A stretch of 64,000 nucleotides of DNA from Pseudomonas abieticivorans (GTDB lineage Bacteria > Pseudomonadota > Gammaproteobacteria > Pseudomonadales > Pseudomonadaceae). The notes beneath the pieces are model-generated. The model saw only the letters and a program-made list of their open reading frames with translations. It was not told where the DNA came from and made no database searches. The stretch is taken from the NCBI RefSeq assembly GCF_023509015.1, contig NZ_CP094975.1, positions 565,501 through 629,500 of the forward strand, in the 5' to 3' direction. Within the stretch, counting starts at the first letter, position 1. Every line of letters starts with the position of its first letter. Shown here piece by piece: positions 1 through 8,021 of the stretch. Both the position numbers and the translations under genes were made by a program.

Positions 1-1
1 G

Positions 2-85
2 CGCGCGTTGCTTGCGTATTTGGCCTCCTCGCAGGTGCAGAAGGATGTGCAGGCGACGGGGTTGGATTCGGTGCCGGCCAAGTAG
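2..85 (+). CDS. 3' end of an unidentified gene (27 codons visible)
   Basis: An open frame enters from the left edge and stops with TAG at 83-85. The visible C-terminus contains the string LLAYLASSQVQKDVQATGL, which resembles the end of periplasmic solute-binding proteins such as molybdate-type ABC binding proteins ('..YLxSxExQ..LxxxGL'). That resemblance is weak and inferred from only 27 residues. The stop codon lies inside a REP element, so the natural end of the gene may have been reshaped by REP insertion. The frame is open from base 2 and codon use looks like the neighbouring genes. Confidence 0.4.
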   Translation, partial: RALLAYLASSQVQKDVQATGLDSVPAK

Positions 86-104
86 GAGCGGATTTATCCG
101 CGAA
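82..104 (+). repeat. REP element, family 1 (GTAGGAGCGGAT..ATCCGCGAA)
   Basis: A short imperfect palindrome with the core GCGGAT/ATCCGC, typical of abundant Pseudomonas REP sequences. A second copy at 42640-42662 matches it in 22 of 23 bases. It overlaps the TAG stop of the upstream partial gene. Confidence 0.8.
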
Positions 105-111
105 TCGCTAT

Positions 112-224
112 CGCAAGCAAGCTTGCTCCCACATTGCTTGCACGTGCCGTACATTCAAAACAGGCAGCGCCGCTCTCACAGGCTTGGGGCACTTTGCAAA
201 AATGTGGGAGCAAGCTTGCTTGCG
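112..224. repeat. REP doublet (REPIN-like), 23-nt perfect inverted arms
   Basis: The arms at 112-134 and 202-224 are exact reverse complements (core GCAAGCAAGCTTGCTCCCAC). They are separated by 67 nt that also contain partly complementary segments. Paired, inverted REPs of this kind are known in Pseudomonas as REPINs, mobilised in trans by RAYT transposases. No RAYT gene is seen in the window. Confidence 0.8.
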
Positions 225-277
225 AATAGGCGCAGGCGGCCGGTGGTGGCCATTTTTGAATCCCCAGGCAGCTCAAC

Positions 278-1186
278 TCACCCCACCGCCAACGGCATCT
301 TCATCTCCACGATCAAGCGCTCCAACTCCAGCGCCGCCGGCGTCAGCGCACGCCCTCGGCGCTTGATCAGGCCCACGCTGCGCACTACTTGCGGCTCCAC
401 CAACGGCACACTGGTGAGCAACTGGTGCCCGGCGCCAGGCATTGCCATCGACGGTACCGCCGCAATCCCCAACCCCGCCTCCACCAAGCCGAGCATCGTG
501 GTCACGTGCCGCGTCTCGCAGATGCTCGGCTGCGCCGGGGTGATGTGGCGCAGCGCCAGGTCGAGCACCGCGCGGTTGCCCGAGGTTTTGTCGACGCTGA
601 TGTGATCAAAGGTGTAGTACTGCTCCCAACTCACGCTGGCGCGCCCTGCCAACGGGTGGTCGCGACGGCAGGCGGCCACGTAGTGTTCTTGCAGCAACAG
701 CTCGAATTCCAGCTCCGCCTGCAGGTTGCCCAGAAAGCTCAAGCCCACGTCGGCCTCACCGCTCACCACCGCCTCTTGCACGTCACGGGCACTGGCATCG
801 AGCACCTTGATGCGAATGCGCGGGTACAACCGGTGATAACGCGCCACCACGCTGGGCATGAAGTAGTAGGCAGCCGACGGCACGCACGCCACCGTGACAT
901 GCCCCAGCCGGGTCGATGCCACATCGCTGATGCCTAGCAAAGCCAGGTCCAGGTCGTTGAGCAAGCGCTCGGCACTGGGCGCGAACGCGCGGCCCACCAT
1001 GGTCAGGCTGACCCGCCGGGTGGTGCGGTCGAACAGGCGCACGCCCAGGGCACTTTCGAGTTTTTCGATGCGCCGGCTCAGGGCCGGTTGCGAAATGCTG
1101 ATGGCCTCGGCAGCCTTGCGAAAACTGCCCTTCTCCACCACGGCGCGAAAGGCCTGGAGGTCGTTGAGGTCGAAGTTGATGCTCAT
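278..1186 (-). CDS. LysR-family transcriptional regulator
   Basis: A 302-residue protein of normal LysR length. The N-terminus holds the LysR winged helix-turn-helix (residues about 5-65; FRKAAEAISISQPALSRRIEKLE is the classic recognition region). A periplasmic-binding-like effector domain covers about residues 90-295. The ATG at 1184-1186 is preceded by AAGG about 8 bases upstream. No gene is immediately divergent: the upstream side is a long repeat region, so the target cannot be read from context. The family usually activates neighbouring catabolic genes in response to a small molecule; the effector here is unknown. Confidence 0.9.
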   Translation of the reverse strand: MSINFDLNDLQAFRAVVEKGSFRKAAEAISISQPALSRRIEKLESALGVRLFDRTTRRVSLTMVGRAFAPSAERLLNDLDLALLGISDVASTRLGHVTVACVPSAAYYFMPSVVARYHRLYPRIRIKVLDASARDVQEAVVSGEADVGLSFLGNLQAELEFELLLQEHYVAACRRDHPLAGRASVSWEQYYTFDHISVDKTSGNRAVLDLALRHITPAQPSICETRHVTTMLGLVEAGLGIAAVPSMAMPGAGHQLLTSVPLVEPQVVRSVGLIKRRGRALTPAALELERLIVEMKMPLAVG

Positions 1187-1294
1187 GCCAAAGCCTTGGG
1201 GCGGTGCGTAAGAGCTGGAGTTTACACTGGCCTGCAGTCCACCCCCCAGCCTTCTCCCCGAGGAACGGCGACCTATCGACGATTGCGGGTGTCG

Positions 1295-1384
1295 TTGCTC
1301 TTGCTCTTGCTCTTGCTCTTGCTCTTGCTCTTGATCTTGATCTTGATCTTGATCTTGATCTTGATCTTGATCTTGATCTTGATC
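1295..1384. repeat. Hexanucleotide tandem repeat: 6 x TTGCTC then 9 x TTGATC
   Basis: Fifteen uninterrupted hexamers: six TTGCTC units (1295-1330) followed by nine TTGATC units (1331-1384). A degenerate TTGATC continues near 1389-1400. The array abuts the left end of the long inverted repeat. In-frame translations only give Leu/Ile/Asp or Ser/Arg runs inside spurious ORFs. Copy-number variation between strains is likely for such a tract. Confidence 0.97.
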
Positions 1385-1385
1385 T

Positions 1386-1987
1386 GCTTTTGATCTTGAT
1401 GGTATGCCCCGTAAAGCGCCCGGGCCGACTGGAGGCGTCGATCAAGGGGCGGCCCGCAGGGCCCGAGGCGTAGCCGAGGAAGACGGCAGCCGGCAAGCTT
1501 CTATAGCCGGTGCCGTCTGCCCCTTGATCGACGCCGGAAGGAGGGGACCCGCAGCGCAGCGGAGGGCCCAAGCAGGGGCAAGCCTTTTTTGCTTACTTTT
1601 TGTGGCGTTTGACAAAAAGTAAGACGCCGTAAGGGCGGAAAGGTGAAGTGATCGCGCCATTGATAATGGATATGTTCACGCATCTTTGAAGCTTGCTCTT
1701 AAAACGGTGAACATATCCATTGGTTAGGGTGATGCCGAATCACCTTTCCGGCCTTACGCCGGCTCACTTTTTGTCAAACGCCACAAAAAGTAAGCAAAAA
1801 AGGCTTGCCCCTGCTTGGGCCCTACGCTGCGCTACGGGTCCCCTCCCTCCGGCATCGCTCAAGCGGACGACGGCCCGGAATAGAAGCTCCTCCGGCTCCG
1901 TCTCCGGCGGCTACGCCTCCGGCCGCTTGATCGACGCCTCCAGTCGGCCCGGGCGCTTAATGGGGCATACAATCAAGATCAAAAGCC
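1386..1987. repeat. ~600-bp imperfect long inverted repeat (extragenic palindrome)
   Basis: The outer arms 1386-1445 and 1927-1987 are almost perfectly complementary over about 60 nt. Inner arms (about 1567-1680 and 1705-1815) are also complementary. They include nested hairpins built on CTTACTTTTTGTGGCG..CAAAAAGTAAG and end near 1670-1720 in the tract AATGGATATGTTCACC and its complement. There is no credible gene inside. Similar 'TTACTTTTTGTGGCGTTTG' palindromes recur in intergenic regions of many P. fluorescens-group genomes (from memory). Confidence 0.85.
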
Positions 1988-1989
1988 AA

Positions 1990-2033
1990 GCAGATCAAGA
2001 GCAGATCAAAAGCAGATCAAAAGCAGATCAAAG
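1990..2033. repeat. Tandem repeat, four ~11-nt units (GCAGATCAAAA)
   Basis: Four consecutive 11-nt units at 1990-2000, 2001-2011, 2012-2022 and 2023-2033, differing only in the last bases. They flank the right end of the long palindrome and share the GATCAA word with the left hexamer array (TTGATC), as expected if the tandem arrays are part of the element's termini. Confidence 0.9.
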
Positions 2034-2093
2034 GCGGGATCAAAGGCACGGGGGGGGCAGGAGAAGCTGGAGCGGGCACACCCTAAAAACCAA

Positions 2094-2123
2094 AAAGGCA
2101 CTTGCTCCCCAGCAAGTGCCTTT
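2094..2123 (-). terminator. Rho-independent terminator of the MFS transporter gene
   Basis: A perfect 13-bp stem AAAGGCACTTGCT / AGCAAGTGCCTTT with a CCCC loop. On the minus strand it is followed by a short U tract, and it lies 20 nt past the stop of the transporter gene. Confidence 0.85.
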
Positions 2124-2142
2124 CTGTAGAAACGCTAACCCA

Positions 2143-3453
2143 TCAAGTTGCCGAAATCGGGCCCTGCTCCGTCCGGGTCGCTTGATAATTAGTACCCTCG
2201 GGCTTCTTGCCAACTTCACGCGCCACGGTCCACACGATCAGCGCCGCGATGATGTCAAAAATCGCCAACACCACGAACAGCGGGCTGTAGCCGACCTGGG
2301 TCACCAGCACACCAAACACAGCGGTAAAGGCGGCTGCGCCGAGGAAACCGAACATACCGCCCATGCCAGTGGCAGTGGCCACCTCGTTCTTGCCAAACGA
2401 GTCAGAGGTAATGGAATACAGCGCACCCGACAGGGTTTGGTGAGCGAAACCACCCACGCACAACAGCGCGATGGCCATGTACGGGCTGTCCACCAAGCCG
2501 ATGCAGGCCGGGCCGATCATGCACGAGCAACCGAACAGCATGACCATTTTACGCGAGGTGAACAGCGACACCTTGCAGTACTTGTGGAACAGCGGGCTCA
2601 AGTAGCCACCCAACACGCAACCCACGTCGGCGGCCAGGAACGGCAGCCAGGCGAACATGGCGATTTCCTTGATGTTCATGTGCCGTTCGGTCATCAGGTA
2701 CAGCGGGATCCAGGCGTTGAAGGTCTGCCAGGCCGGCTCCGAGAGGATCCGCGCCGAGGCAATGGCGTAGAAGTTACGGCTGCCGATGACTTTTTTCCAG
2801 TTGCCTTTGCGGGCCACCGGATCCTTGAAGTGGTCTTCCTGGCCGGCCAGGATATAGTCACGCTCGCTGTCACTGAGCAGCTTCTGGTCACGCGGGTGTT
2901 TGTACAGCACCAGCCACGCGAAGCTCCAGACGATCCCGGCGCCGCCGACGATCAGGAACGCCAGTTCCCAGCCGCTGTGCAAAATCGCCCATACCACCAG
3001 CGGTGGCGCCAGCAAGGCACCAAAAGAGGAACCGATGTTGAACCAGCCAATGGCCACCGAGCGCTCTTTGGCCGGGAACCATTCGGTGGTGGCCTTGACG
3101 CCGGCGGGCAGGCCGGCCGCTTCGGTCAGGCCGAGTAGGCCACGCAAAAAGGCCAGGCTCTGCCAACCGGTGGCCATGGCCGCTGCCGCGCAAGCAGCCG
3201 ACCAGGCCAGGGCAAATACCGCAAAGCCCATCTTGGTGCCGATGGCGTCCAGAATGTAGCCGGCAACCGGCTGCATGAACGCGTAACACAGCTGCCAGGC
3301 CACTACGATGTGCGAATACTGCTCGGTGGTGATGCTCATCTGAGCCATCATGGTGGGCGCTGCCACCGACAAGGTATTGCGAGCCAGGTAGTTGACGATC
3401 AGCCCCAGCATGACCAGGGCCACCATCCACCAGCGGATGCCTTTGATTTTCAT
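2143..3453 (-). CDS. exuT: MFS transporter, hexuronate (galacturonate/glucuronate) type
   Basis: A 436-residue protein with about 12 hydrophobic segments and the major-facilitator signature after helix 2 (motif around DAIGTKMG). It resembles anion:cation symporter family members such as ExuT/GudP that import hexuronates. I start it at the ATG 3451-3453 (MKIKGIRWW), because AAGGTGA sits 5 nt upstream and the longer frame lacks a site. The gene stands alone and is closed by a strong terminator. Candidate FadR-type operators upstream (3626-3636 and 3687-3697) match a site in front of the porin-udh-lactonase operon at 27.4 kb, which supports a uronate substrate. The substrate assignment is an inference. 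Confidence 0.8.
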   Translation of the reverse strand: MKIKGIRWWMVALVMLGLIVNYLARNTLSVAAPTMMAQMSITTEQYSHIVVAWQLCYAFMQPVAGYILDAIGTKMGFAVFALAWSAACAAAAMATGWQSLAFLRGLLGLTEAAGLPAGVKATTEWFPAKERSVAIGWFNIGSSFGALLAPPLVVWAILHSGWELAFLIVGGAGIVWSFAWLVLYKHPRDQKLLSDSERDYILAGQEDHFKDPVARKGNWKKVIGSRNFYAIASARILSEPAWQTFNAWIPLYLMTERHMNIKEIAMFAWLPFLAADVGCVLGGYLSPLFHKYCKVSLFTSRKMVMLFGCSCMIGPACIGLVDSPYMAIALLCVGGFAHQTLSGALYSITSDSFGKNEVATATGMGGMFGFLGAAAFTAVFGVLVTQVGYSPLFVVLAIFDIIAALIVWTVAREVGKKPEGTNYQATRTEQGPISAT

Positions 3454-3625
3454 CGTTTCACCTTGATTGTTATTAGAGTGCAGGCACACGAAATCCTGGC
3501 CAGGTGGCAGGCGTCGTTTGTACAGCGGGAGGGGGCCGTGATGACCCAGTGGGAGCGCTTCATGATCGAGGGTGACACTCTTTGTATTATTTTTATGGTT
3601 GCAAATGCGCTGATGAGGTGAGTCA

Positions 3626-3636
3626 TCGTACGACAT
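3626..3636. promoter_or_regulatory. FadR/GntR-type operator candidate upstream of exuT (site 1)
   Basis: TCGTACGACAT fits TNGTNNNACN, the general FadR-subfamily half-site arrangement, with one mismatch at the last base. It lies 173 nt upstream of exuT and shares the core TACGACA with the sites at 3687-3697 and 27443-27453. Confidence 0.5.
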
Positions 3637-3686
3637 GGCACTTTATAGTCATTGCACAGTGTCGCTGTCAACAGTATTCAGACAAG

Positions 3687-3697
3687 TCATACGACAA
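3687..3697. promoter_or_regulatory. FadR/GntR-type operator candidate upstream of exuT (site 2)
   Basis: TCATACGACAA preserves the right half-site ACGACAA exactly as at 27443-27453 (shared 9-mer TACGACAAC when the next base is counted). The left half deviates. Two sites 50-60 nt apart would suit cooperative binding by one regulator. Confidence 0.45.
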
Positions 3698-3865
3698 CCG
3701 ACGATCAACTCGATCGGGACCTTTTCCGATACATGCGTAGGACCTTTCTGAACTGCCCTCCCCCCAATTGCGCCCGCAAATCCAGCAGTCCATAGTCCGC
3801 CCCGCCACGCACCCTGCGCGGCCACCCGCTTGAGACGGGTGGTGTCCACGACCAAGGAAACGGCC

Positions 3866-4114
3866 ATGACCCCGCTACCAACCCACCCCGCCACGCCCCA
3901 ACTGCAGTTCGATGCCAATGCCCCGACCGAGCAGTTGCTTGGCTACGCCAACCTGCGTTTTCGTGCCGTCTGCAACCTGCTCAAGTGCCTGTCCAAACAG
4001 CCTGTCGGCACGATGAACGAAACGGAACTGGCGCACTTTGCCACGGGCGCCTTCCTGCTGCTGGAGACTGGATGCGAGGCCTTGCGGGCGGTGGAACAAC
4101 GCCTCGCGGCCTGA
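3866..4114 (+). CDS. Hypothetical 82-residue protein
   Basis: A small soluble protein starting at ATG 3866, with AAGGAAA about 7 nt upstream. It has a helical core (LLGYANLRFRAVCNLLKCL ... ELAHFATGAFLLLETGCEAL) and no signal peptide or membrane segment. It loosely resembles the small DUF3077/DUF6124-like helical proteins common in Pseudomonas, but I cannot assign it to either. It is followed after 128 nt by a ribbon-helix-helix gene on the same strand; no operon signal ties them together. Confidence 0.6.
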   Translation: MTPLPTHPATPQLQFDANAPTEQLLGYANLRFRAVCNLLKCLSKQPVGTMNETELAHFATGAFLLLETGCEALRAVEQRLAA

Positions 4115-4242
4115 ACCCGCCCAACCCCTGCAGACTCGCTGAAACCCTTGAGATTGACGCCTCGGCGAGTTACAGACTAGCATTCGGGGTTGCCCTGGGT
4201 TTTGCCACGGGTCGCTCTTCGTTATAAGGCCAAGACACCACC

Positions 4243-4677
4243 ATGACCCAGGACACAACGGCGGCATCGCGCCCGTTGGAACGGTTTTTCACGCGCATCC
4301 CCACGGCGCTGCGCATTGCCCTCGACCACCAGGCCCGGCGCAATAGCCGCAGCCTCAATGGCGAAGCCACCCAGGCCCTGGCCAGTTACCTGGAAGGGCA
4401 CCGCAAGCTGAGGTTCTTGAGCCAAGTACTCGGCGAACGTGCCGGGGCCAATGGGCGGGTCGAACTACTGGAGTTCGATGAGCACGACCAGGTACACGTG
4501 CTGTTTCGTTTGCCGGCCGAACTGCGCGACCAGGTGAACCAGATCGCCCTGGCCAGCGGCAGCCCCATGCGCCAGGTATTCAGCCAGGCCTGCAGGGGCT
4601 GGGTCAGCTATCAACAGCACATCGAAGCCCAGCTGCAGTGCCACGCCAGCCTTAGCGCGACGCCTGATCCGGCTTGA
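4243..4677 (+). CDS. Arc-like ribbon-helix-helix DNA-binding protein
   Basis: A 144-residue protein. Residues about 12-50 (FFTRIPTALRIALDHQARRNSRSLNGEATQALASYL) match the Arc/MetJ ribbon-helix-helix pattern: a beta strand, two helices and a conserved 'RSLN.E' turn. A second segment at about residues 85-125 (HVLFRLPAELRDQVNQIALASG..RQVF) has the same strand-helix-helix pattern, so the protein may hold two RHH units in one chain. Arc-family proteins are dimeric repressors. Its 3' end overlaps the end of gspD on the opposite strand by 26 nt, so it converges on the secretion operon; regulation of that operon is possible but unproven. Confidence 0.75.
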   Translation: MTQDTTAASRPLERFFTRIPTALRIALDHQARRNSRSLNGEATQALASYLEGHRKLRFLSQVLGERAGANGRVELLEFDEHDQVHVLFRLPAELRDQVNQIALASGSPMRQVFSQACRGWVSYQQHIEAQLQCHASLSATPDPA

Positions 4678-6916
4678 TCAACTGCATCTGCTGGCGGTAA
4701 TCGTCGGTCACCTGCCGTGCCTGGCTGTTGCTGGTGACTACCCGCGGGGTAATCAGCACGATCAGCTCGGTGCGGTCCTTGGACTTGGTGGTGCTGCCGA
4801 ACAACCAACGCAGGCCGGGAATACGGCCCAAATACGGCACGCTGGACGAAGTTTCGGCATTGTCCTGCTTGATCAACCCGCCCAGCAGCACCGTCTGGCC
4901 GCTTTGCACCGCCACCTGGGTGGACACCGAGCGCGTGGAAATGCGCGGGTTGCTGTTGGTGGTGGTGGTGCTGCTGTCGTCGGCGTCGCTGACTTGCTGC
5001 TGGATGTCCATGTACACGAGGCCGCCCGGGTTGATGCGCGGCACCACGTCGAGGATCACCCCGGTCTGCACGTATTCGACGCTGCTCAGGGTGGTGTCGG
5101 AGTTGGTGGTGTTGACCGTGGTCTGGCTGATGGGGATGTTGTCGCCCACCTGAATCTGCGCCTGCTGGTTGTTCATCACCACCAGCGACGGCGCCGACAG
5201 CACCTGGGTGCGACCGTTGGTTTCCAGGGCGTGCAGGGCCACTTGCAAATTGCTGCTGACAAAGGAGTAAAACAGCGAATCAGTCGCGCCCAGCCCTGCC
5301 CCACCGCCGCCCAGCGCGCCTTGGCTGCCGCTGGTATTGGCCACCGTGGTACTCGACGAGTTACCGGCCAGGCGGCCCAGGTACCACTGCACGCCCAAGT
5401 CCAGTTCGCCGCTGAGTTTGACTTCCAGGATGCGTGTTTCGATCTGCACCTGCATCGGGGCGTTGTCGAGGCGCTTGATCGCCGATTCGATTTCTTTCCA
5501 CTGCGCAGGCCGGGTGCGGATCAGCAATTGGTTGCTGCTTTTTTGCGCAGTGATGCGGGTGCTGTCGTCCAGGCTTTTTTGCTGGGTGGCACCGCTTGCC
5601 GTGGCGTCGCCGGTATCGTCCTGCTGCTCCTCGTCACTGTCTTCGTCGGTACCTTGTGCGGTGTTGTTGTTCATGGAATTGCCGCCGCTCAAGCCCTGGG
5701 TGGCCGACGTCAGGCTGGTGGTGCCCGTACCGTTGGTACCGTTGCTGCCATTGAGCGAAGACAGGGTGGTGGTGCGCAAGCCCGGCGCCACCTTGGCGGC
5801 GCTGTCGTCCTTGATCTGGCCGTTGCCGTAGATCTGGCGCAGGTATTTGGCCAGGTCCGTGGCCTTCATGTTGCGCACGTCGTACACGTACATCTGCGGC
5901 TCATTGCCGCCGCCTTCGTCGATGGTGTGAATCCAGTCGCCCACTTCGCGCAGGTATTGAGGCTGGGAAGAGATGGCAACCACCGAATTGGTGCGCTCGT
6001 TGGGCATGAACTTGACCATGCCGGCCAACGGCATGCCGCTGTCGGGGCCGAACATTTTCTGCAACTGCGGCATCAGCTCGGCCACCGAGGCGCGTTGCAA
6101 ACCATAGACACCGATGGACATCCCCTTGAGCCAGTCGACGTCGAAGGTGTCGATGGTGTCCTGGTAGTTGGCCAGTTCCTCTGGGGTGCCGGCCAGGCTC
6201 AATACGTTGCGCGCCGGGTCCACCAGCAAAAAGGCGTTGTCACGGGCAAACGGCTTGAGCAGCTTTTGCATCTCGGTGGCCGAGATGTAGCGCAGCGGGA
6301 ACAAACGCGCCGACAACCCGTTGGACGGCTGGGCCACGGCCATTTCCGGCACCAGCTTGCCTGCCACCGCCTGGGCCGAGGGCAGGATCACGTAGCGGTT
6401 GCCCTGTCGGATCATGGCGTTGTTGGTCCAGGACAACAGGGTTTCCAGGATCGACAGCGCCTCTTTCTTGTTCACAGGCTTTGAGGTGGAGAAGCTCACG
6501 TCGCCCGTCACGCCCTGGGCGATGCTGTAGTTCTCGTGCAGCAGGTCGCCCATGACGCTGTTGATCACCGCCTCGATCGGCTGGTTGTTGAAGTTGAACA
6601 CGATGTCGCCGCCGGGCGCATCACCGGCCGCTTTGCCCGTGGCGGGTGGGCGCACGAACTTCTGGTTGCCGCTGATGATCTGGCGCTTGGCCGGCATGGC
6701 CGTGCTGTTGAGGGCGGGCGGCGGCGCATCGGCGCTGGGGTCCAGGGGTTGACGTTGATCGCCGGTGCCGTTGAGCGCTTCGTGCATCAAGGCCGGGTCG
6801 TTCTCGAACGTGTTGGGGGTACTGGCACAACCGCCAAGGGCGACGGCGGTGGCCAGGCAGAGCAAGGGGGTGCGCAAGGTAGCGATGTTTCTGACTCCTG
6901 GGAGGGAACGGTTCAT
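4652..6916 (-). CDS. gspD: Type II secretion outer-membrane secretin GspD
   Basis: A 754-residue secretin, the outer-membrane channel of the type II system. A signal peptide with a lipobox (VALGGCAS) suggests a lipidated N-terminus. Periplasmic N domains cover about residues 95-470. The C-terminal secretin domain carries the family signature VPYLGRIPGLRWLFG near the end and finishes with ELIVLITPRVV. An acidic, Thr/Asn/Gly-rich low-complexity insert (about residues 375-435, with EDSDEEQQDD) interrupts the N3 region. Start ATG 6914-6916 overlaps the gspC stop as ATGA. It is the last gene of the E-to-D operon. The secretin identity is certain; which substrates it serves is not visible. Confidence 0.95.
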   Translation of the reverse strand: MNRSLPGVRNIATLRTPLLCLATAVALGGCASTPNTFENDPALMHEALNGTGDQRQPLDPSADAPPPALNSTAMPAKRQIISGNQKFVRPPATGKAAGDAPGGDIVFNFNNQPIEAVINSVMGDLLHENYSIAQGVTGDVSFSTSKPVNKKEALSILETLLSWTNNAMIRQGNRYVILPSAQAVAGKLVPEMAVAQPSNGLSARLFPLRYISATEMQKLLKPFARDNAFLLVDPARNVLSLAGTPEELANYQDTIDTFDVDWLKGMSIGVYGLQRASVAELMPQLQKMFGPDSGMPLAGMVKFMPNERTNSVVAISSQPQYLREVGDWIHTIDEGGGNEPQMYVYDVRNMKATDLAKYLRQIYGNGQIKDDSAAKVAPGLRTTTLSSLNGSNGTNGTGTTSLTSATQGLSGGNSMNNNTAQGTDEDSDEEQQDDTGDATASGATQQKSLDDSTRITAQKSSNQLLIRTRPAQWKEIESAIKRLDNAPMQVQIETRILEVKLSGELDLGVQWYLGRLAGNSSSTTVANTSGSQGALGGGGAGLGATDSLFYSFVSSNLQVALHALETNGRTQVLSAPSLVVMNNQQAQIQVGDNIPISQTTVNTTNSDTTLSSVEYVQTGVILDVVPRINPGGLVYMDIQQQVSDADDSSTTTTNSNPRISTRSVSTQVAVQSGQTVLLGGLIKQDNAETSSSVPYLGRIPGLRWLFGSTTKSKDRTELIVLITPRVVTSNSQARQVTDDYRQQMQLIKPDQASR

Positions 6917-7422
6917 TGTGCGGGTACCGGCGGCAGCGTGAGCATGGCCGCGCGTGAGGGTGGGGGCAGGCGCGGGGCCGGCAAACGCAGGCTGCGGGTT
7001 TGGCCCTGAAGGCCGAACTGCGCCTCCAGGGGGTCGAGCTGTTGCAGGGTCCAGCCATTGGCCAGACCCTGGCCTTGATGGACCCGCACGGTATGGCCGC
7101 TGCTGTCGCGCAACAGCGCCACGTGCAGGTCGCCATTGAGCATTACCCCGGTCAGGGTGAAGCCGGCCAGGTCGCTGGCCTTGCCACCTGCCGCCGCCAC
7201 GTCGGCGGCGCGCTGGGGGCTGAACAACGGTTGCTGCCAGGTCAGCGCCAGGCTCTCCAGGCTTGCGTTCGGGGCTTTCAACGCCGGCCCTTGCGAGGCG
7301 GCCTGGGGTTTTGGCGCGGGGGTCGGCAGCCAGTCTGGACGGGCGTCCAGCGTCGCGATCAGTGCGCAAACCGCAGCAAGGCCCACGGCCACGGCGATCA
7401 AGCTCAAGGTGCGCGGGCTCAT
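6913..7422 (-). CDS. gspC: Type II secretion inner-membrane protein GspC
   Basis: A 169-residue protein with one N-terminal membrane segment (about residues 5-25), a proline/alanine linker and a homology-region domain (GFTLTGVMLNGDLHVALLRD..) typical of GspC/PulC, which bridges the inner-membrane platform to the secretin. It is short: no PDZ or coiled-coil C-terminal domain follows the HR domain, as in reduced GspC/XcpP-like proteins. Start ATG 7420-7422 overlaps the gspM stop, and its own stop overlaps the gspD start. GspN is an alternative name for such short proteins, but the position before gspD favours GspC. Confidence 0.75.
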   Translation of the reverse strand: MSPRTLSLIAVAVGLAAVCALIATLDARPDWLPTPAPKPQAASQGPALKAPNASLESLALTWQQPLFSPQRAADVAAAGGKASDLAGFTLTGVMLNGDLHVALLRDSSGHTVRVHQGQGLANGWTLQQLDPLEAQFGLQGQTRSLRLPAPRLPPPSRAAMLTLPPVPAQ

Positions 7423-8021
7423 GAAGCCTCCTTCACGGCTGCGGGCAAGTAGCCGCGCAGCAACAGGTGCACGGCCAGCTTGCCGGCGCCACCGGTGGCC
7501 GGCGCGCCCGCGGCACGGCGCACGCTCAAGCTTTCGACGAACAGGTACGGACGGTTGTATTCCAGGGTGTGCAACACCTGCATCAACGGCTCTATGCCGC
7601 ACTCCAGCGTCAGGCTGACTTTTACCTGGCGATAAGGCTCGGCGCGGTCCTGCTCGGGGGTGATGGGCATGCGCTGGGTCAGGCTGCAGCCGGCACCGAC
7701 GGTGGCCTTGGCCTTGATCAGGTCGGCGATGCGCTGCATCAAGTCGGCGGCCACGGCGCTGGGATCGCTGCCGGGCAGCAGGCTGGAACTGCTGGCCGGA
7801 TCGTGCCGGGCCTGCTCCAATTGTTGGCGCACCGTGGCGCCTTGCGCCAGCAGGCTGGCGTAATGTCGCTGCTGCTCGCGGGCCGTGTCCATCTGCGCAT
7901 CGATATCGCGCAAGGGGCCGGCAAACCAACTGTCCACCAGCAGCCAATACAGCGCCGCCAGCACCAGGGCCAAGACGATCAGGGCGGCGCCACGGCGCTC
8001 GCGGGGTTCAAGGCTGCGCAT
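7419..8021 (-). CDS. gspM: Type II secretion protein GspM
   Basis: A 200-residue bitopic inner-membrane protein. It has a basic N-terminus (MRSLEPRERRG), a single membrane helix (about residues 12-35), a heptad-like periplasmic segment (about 45-85) and a compact alpha/beta C-terminal domain, as in GspM, which partners GspL. I chose ATG 8019-8021 over the upstream in-frame start because it places the basic residues directly before the helix. It overlaps the end of gspL by 14 nt. Sequence similarity in this family is low, so the name rests mostly on topology and on the slot between gspL and gspC. Confidence 0.75.
   Translation of the reverse strand: MRSLEPRERRGAALIVLALVLAALYWLLVDSWFAGPLRDIDAQMDTAREQQRHYASLLAQGATVRQQLEQARHDPASSSSLLPGSDPSAVAADLMQRIADLIKAKATVGAGCSLTQRMPITPEQDRAEPYRQVKVSLTLECGIEPLMQVLHTLEYNRPYLFVESLSVRRAAGAPATGGAGKLAVHLLLRGYLPAAVKEAS

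Larger units (their letters stand above)
3454..3865. other. 412-bp intergenic region upstream of exuT
   Basis: Holds the exuT leader and promoter region and the 5' side of the small gene at 3866. Apart from two FadR-type operator-like sites (3626-3636 and 3687-3697) I see no gene, hairpin or repeat here. The open frames that cross it lack start signals and similarity. Confidence 0.6.

Noticed and set aside
1295..2033. CRISPR-like array
   Set aside because: The units are 6-11 nt with no spacers between them, and there are no cas genes; these are simple tandem repeats.
1720..3138. 472-residue open frame across the palindrome and antisense to exuT
   Set aside because: It runs through the inverted repeat and then antisense to a clear MFS gene, with Arg/His-rich low-complexity content and no ribosome site.
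4904..6484. 526-residue open frame antisense to gspD
   Set aside because: A shadow frame of a GC-rich gene; the product is His/Gly/Val-rich with no domain.
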